A stretch of 64,000 nucleotides of DNA from Paenibacillus brevis (GTDB taxonomy: Bacteria > Bacillota > Bacilli > Paenibacillales > Paenibacillaceae): positions 186,001-250,000 of the forward strand of contig NZ_JAHLQJ010000002.1 in NCBI RefSeq assembly GCF_018919145.1, in the 5' to 3' direction. The translations under genes were made by a program, and so were the position numbers. This document shows, in pieces, positions 62,318-64,000 of this stretch. Positions within the stretch are counted from its first letter, which is position 1. Each line of letters starts with the position of its first letter. Under the pieces are notes generated by a model. The model worked only from the letters and a program-made list of their open reading frames with translations, was not told the origin of the DNA and did not search any database.

Positions 62318-63685
62318 ATGAAAATTGCAGTCATTGGATGTACTCACGCGGGAACGTCGGCTATTGTCAATATCGCAAAATGCTATCCAGAGGCAGAAAT
62401 TACGGTTTACGAGAAGAATGATAATATTTCGTTTTTATCCTGCGGTATAGCACTTTATGTCGGCGGGATGGTTAGTGACGCCCAGGGCTTGTTCTATTCA
62501 TCTCCTGAACAGCTCGCAGAGCTGGGTGTGACAACCAAAATGCGTCATGAGGTAACAAAGATCGAGACGGATGCGAAGAAGCTGCGGGCACGTAATCTGG
62601 AGACAGGCGAAGAGCTGGAGGATACCTTCGATAAACTGGTTATGACGACAGGCTCCTGGCCGATTGTACCGAAATTTGAGGGGATTGAGCTGGACAATAT
62701 TTTGCTCTCTAAAAACTTTAACCATTCCAATACAATTATTGAAAAGTCCAAGCAGGCCAAGAACATCGTGGTCGTCGGCGCAGGTTACATCGGGGTCGAG
62801 CTGGTAGAGGCTTTCCAATTGAACGGGAAAAACGTAACGCTGATTGATGCGGAGCCTCGTATTCTAAGCAAGTATCTTGACGCGGAGTATACGGACCAGA
62901 TCGAAGCTTCTCTGCGGAGCCGCAATATTGAGCTTGCTTTAAGGGAGAAAGTTACAAAATTCACAGGTGAAAATGGCAAGGTGAGCAAGGTTGTGACAGA
63001 CCGTGGAGAATACTCGGCAGACTTGGTCATCCTGTGCATCGGCTTCCGTCCTAACACAGGGCTTCTTCGCGGACAAGTGGATATGCTCGATAACGGCGCT
63101 ATTATCGTAGATGAATATATGCGTACAAGCAAGAGTGATGTCTACGCGGCCGGTGACAGCTGCGCCGTATTCTATAATCCGACCCAGACCCATGCTTACA
63201 TTCCGCTGGCTACAAATGCGGTTCGGATGGGGACGCTGGTCGCTCGAAATTTAATGACCCCTACGGTGAAATATATGGGTACGCAAGGCACCTCGGGAAT
63301 TAAGATTTACGAGGACCATATTGCCGCAACCGGGATGACGGAGGCCTCGGCCAAGGAGGCAGGCATTGATGCGGAAGCTGTGACCGTTAACGATCATTAC
63401 CGGCCTGAATTTATGCCTACGCATGAGACTGTGATGCTGAAAGTGGTCTATGAAAAATCAACCCGGCGGATCCTCGGCGCACAGATGATGTCCAAGGTGG
63501 ATTTGACTCAATCGGTCAACACTCTTTCGGTCTGCATCCAAAATGGCATGAAGATGGAAGAATTGGCTTTCGTGGACTTCTTCTTCCAGCCGCATTATAA
63601 CAAGCCATGGAATTTCCTGAACAGTGCAGGACTTGGAGCGTTGCCCGAAGTTCCGCAATCCGCCCACGAGACGGGGCGTGTCTGA
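62318..63685 (+). CDS. nox: NADH oxidase, water-forming type (Nox)
   Basis: 455-residue flavoprotein of the NADH oxidase/CoA-disulfide reductase group. FAD fold VIGCTHAGTSAI at the N-terminus, redox-active Cys42 in ISFLSCGIALY, NADH fold VVVGAGYIGVELVEAF near 150, and VYAAGDSCAVF near 277. It would oxidise NADH with oxygen, giving water, to regenerate NAD. Rex-type operators over its promoter agree with derepression at high NADH. AGGAGG lies before the ATG. Confidence 0.92.
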   Translation: MKIAVIGCTHAGTSAIVNIAKCYPEAEITVYEKNDNISFLSCGIALYVGGMVSDAQGLFYSSPEQLAELGVTTKMRHEVTKIETDAKKLRARNLETGEELEDTFDKLVMTTGSWPIVPKFEGIELDNILLSKNFNHSNTIIEKSKQAKNIVVVGAGYIGVELVEAFQLNGKNVTLIDAEPRILSKYLDAEYTDQIEASLRSRNIELALREKVTKFTGENGKVSKVVTDRGEYSADLVILCIGFRPNTGLLRGQVDMLDNGAIIVDEYMRTSKSDVYAAGDSCAVFYNPTQTHAYIPLATNAVRMGTLVARNLMTPTVKYMGTQGTSGIKIYEDHIAATGMTEASAKEAGIDAEAVTVNDHYRPEFMPTHETVMLKVVYEKSTRRILGAQMMSKVDLTQSVNTLSVCIQNGMKMEELAFVDFFFQPHYNKPWNFLNSAGLGALPEVPQSAHETGRV

Positions 63686-63714
63686 ATTTTCTGCGATCTC
63701 CGTGATCTCAATTC

Positions 63715-63730
63715 TGTGAAGTTTTTCACT
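63715..63730. promoter_or_regulatory. Rex/FNR-type site before the formate/nitrite transporter gene
   Basis: TGTGAAGTTTTTCACT matches 9 of 10 fixed bases of TGTGA-N6-TCACA; TGTGA-N6-TCACT is also an accepted Bacillus FNR site. TACAAT at 63781 is the likely -10, placing the site near -70. Confidence 0.55.
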
Positions 63731-63841
63731 TCGGGGAAGGTATCGTGACTTATGTTACTTATTTGAGGCGCTTCGCACGGTACAATATAAAGCGGATTTT
63801 AAAGTAGCCGAATAGAACAAGTCACAAAGGAGATTGAAATC

Positions 63842-64000
63842 ATGGCTTATAATAAACCGGATCAAATCGCGAAAGTCACGGTAGAGATGGGTGTCAAGAA
63901 GGCGCATAATCCGCTGTTGACCGTGTTGATTCTCGGATTTTTGGGCGGGGCGTTTATTGCGATGGGCTTCCTGCTGGATATTCGCGTTATTGCAGGAGCA
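63842..64000 (+). CDS. Formate/nitrite transporter family protein, 3' end outside window
   Basis: First 53 residues (MAYNKPDQIAKVTVEMG...) of a FocA/NirC-type pentameric channel. The N-terminal amphipathic helix and the first membrane helix LLTVLILGFLGGAFIAMGFLL with the family pattern GGAFIA are visible. AAAGGAG precedes the ATG. Which anion it carries cannot be decided from this part. The upstream Rex/FNR-like site suggests low-oxygen expression. Confidence 0.85.
   Translation, partial: MAYNKPDQIAKVTVEMGVKKAHNPLLTVLILGFLGGAFIAMGFLLDIRVIAGA

Overview
The window reads as chromosome of a Paenibacillus-like member of the Bacillota. The pointers are strong AGGAGG-type ribosome binding sites, several TTG and GTG starts, a spore-cortex deacetylase (PdaA), a YesM/YesN-type two-component pair beside a CUT1-type sugar ABC transporter, GltC, a YjlC/Ndh pair and DhaS-type TetR. 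The genus is inference from gene content; no rRNA or tRNA gene was found in the window.

Layout. 1-13 kb is respiration and nitrogen: the end of a YgbA-family gene, cydABDC (cytochrome bd and its thiol exporter), gltC, a DUF1641 gene with type II NADH dehydrogenase, gdhA, a nitroreductase and a frameshifted Gfo/Idh/MocA oxidoreductase. 13-26 kb is envelope and transport: an MBOAT/SGNH acylation pair, lrgAB with a LysR regulator, an amino acid permease, pdaA, a MarR-controlled heterodimeric ABC exporter and a soluble-sensor-less chemotaxis receptor. 27-35 kb holds a four-gene lipid-linked sugar operon, an ABC-F protein with its own leader ORF and attenuator, a small HExxH protein, and a padR-DUF1700-DUF4097 operon. 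35-42.7 kb has a FAD/Rieske oxidoreductase, a Fur-family/winged-helix/HemD set, a DEAD-box helicase, a VanY-like lipoprotein and a TetR regulator. 42.8-59.4 kb is accessory: oleate hydratase, then what looks like one carbohydrate locus (two FAD oxidoreductases, two permeases, a binding protein, sensor kinase, AraC-type response regulator, secreted beta-helix protein and a SurA-like protein). 59.5-64 kb is iron and redox: an orphan siderophore ATPase with an FhuF-like reductase under a Fur box, an SGNH hydrolase, NADH oxidase, and the start of a formate/nitrite transporter.

Two things tie the ends together. Near-perfect TGTGA-N6-TCACA palindromes lie on the cydA and nox promoters and, less perfectly, before the formate/nitrite transporter, which points to one NADH- or oxygen-responsive regulator (Rex, or the similar CRP/FNR site). 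A family of nested palindromic repeats (at least six copies, 80-254 bp) and a second repeat family with AGAGGTTGTT ends are scattered through intergenic space; one copy of the second supplies the last codons of the tetR gene.

The best candidates for undescribed biology are the 44.6-59.4 kb FAD-oxidoreductase/ABC/YesMN/beta-helix locus with a shared CTATACCGTA promoter motif, the split HemD plus winged-helix regulator pair, the ABC-F leader ORF and attenuator, and the nested palindrome family.
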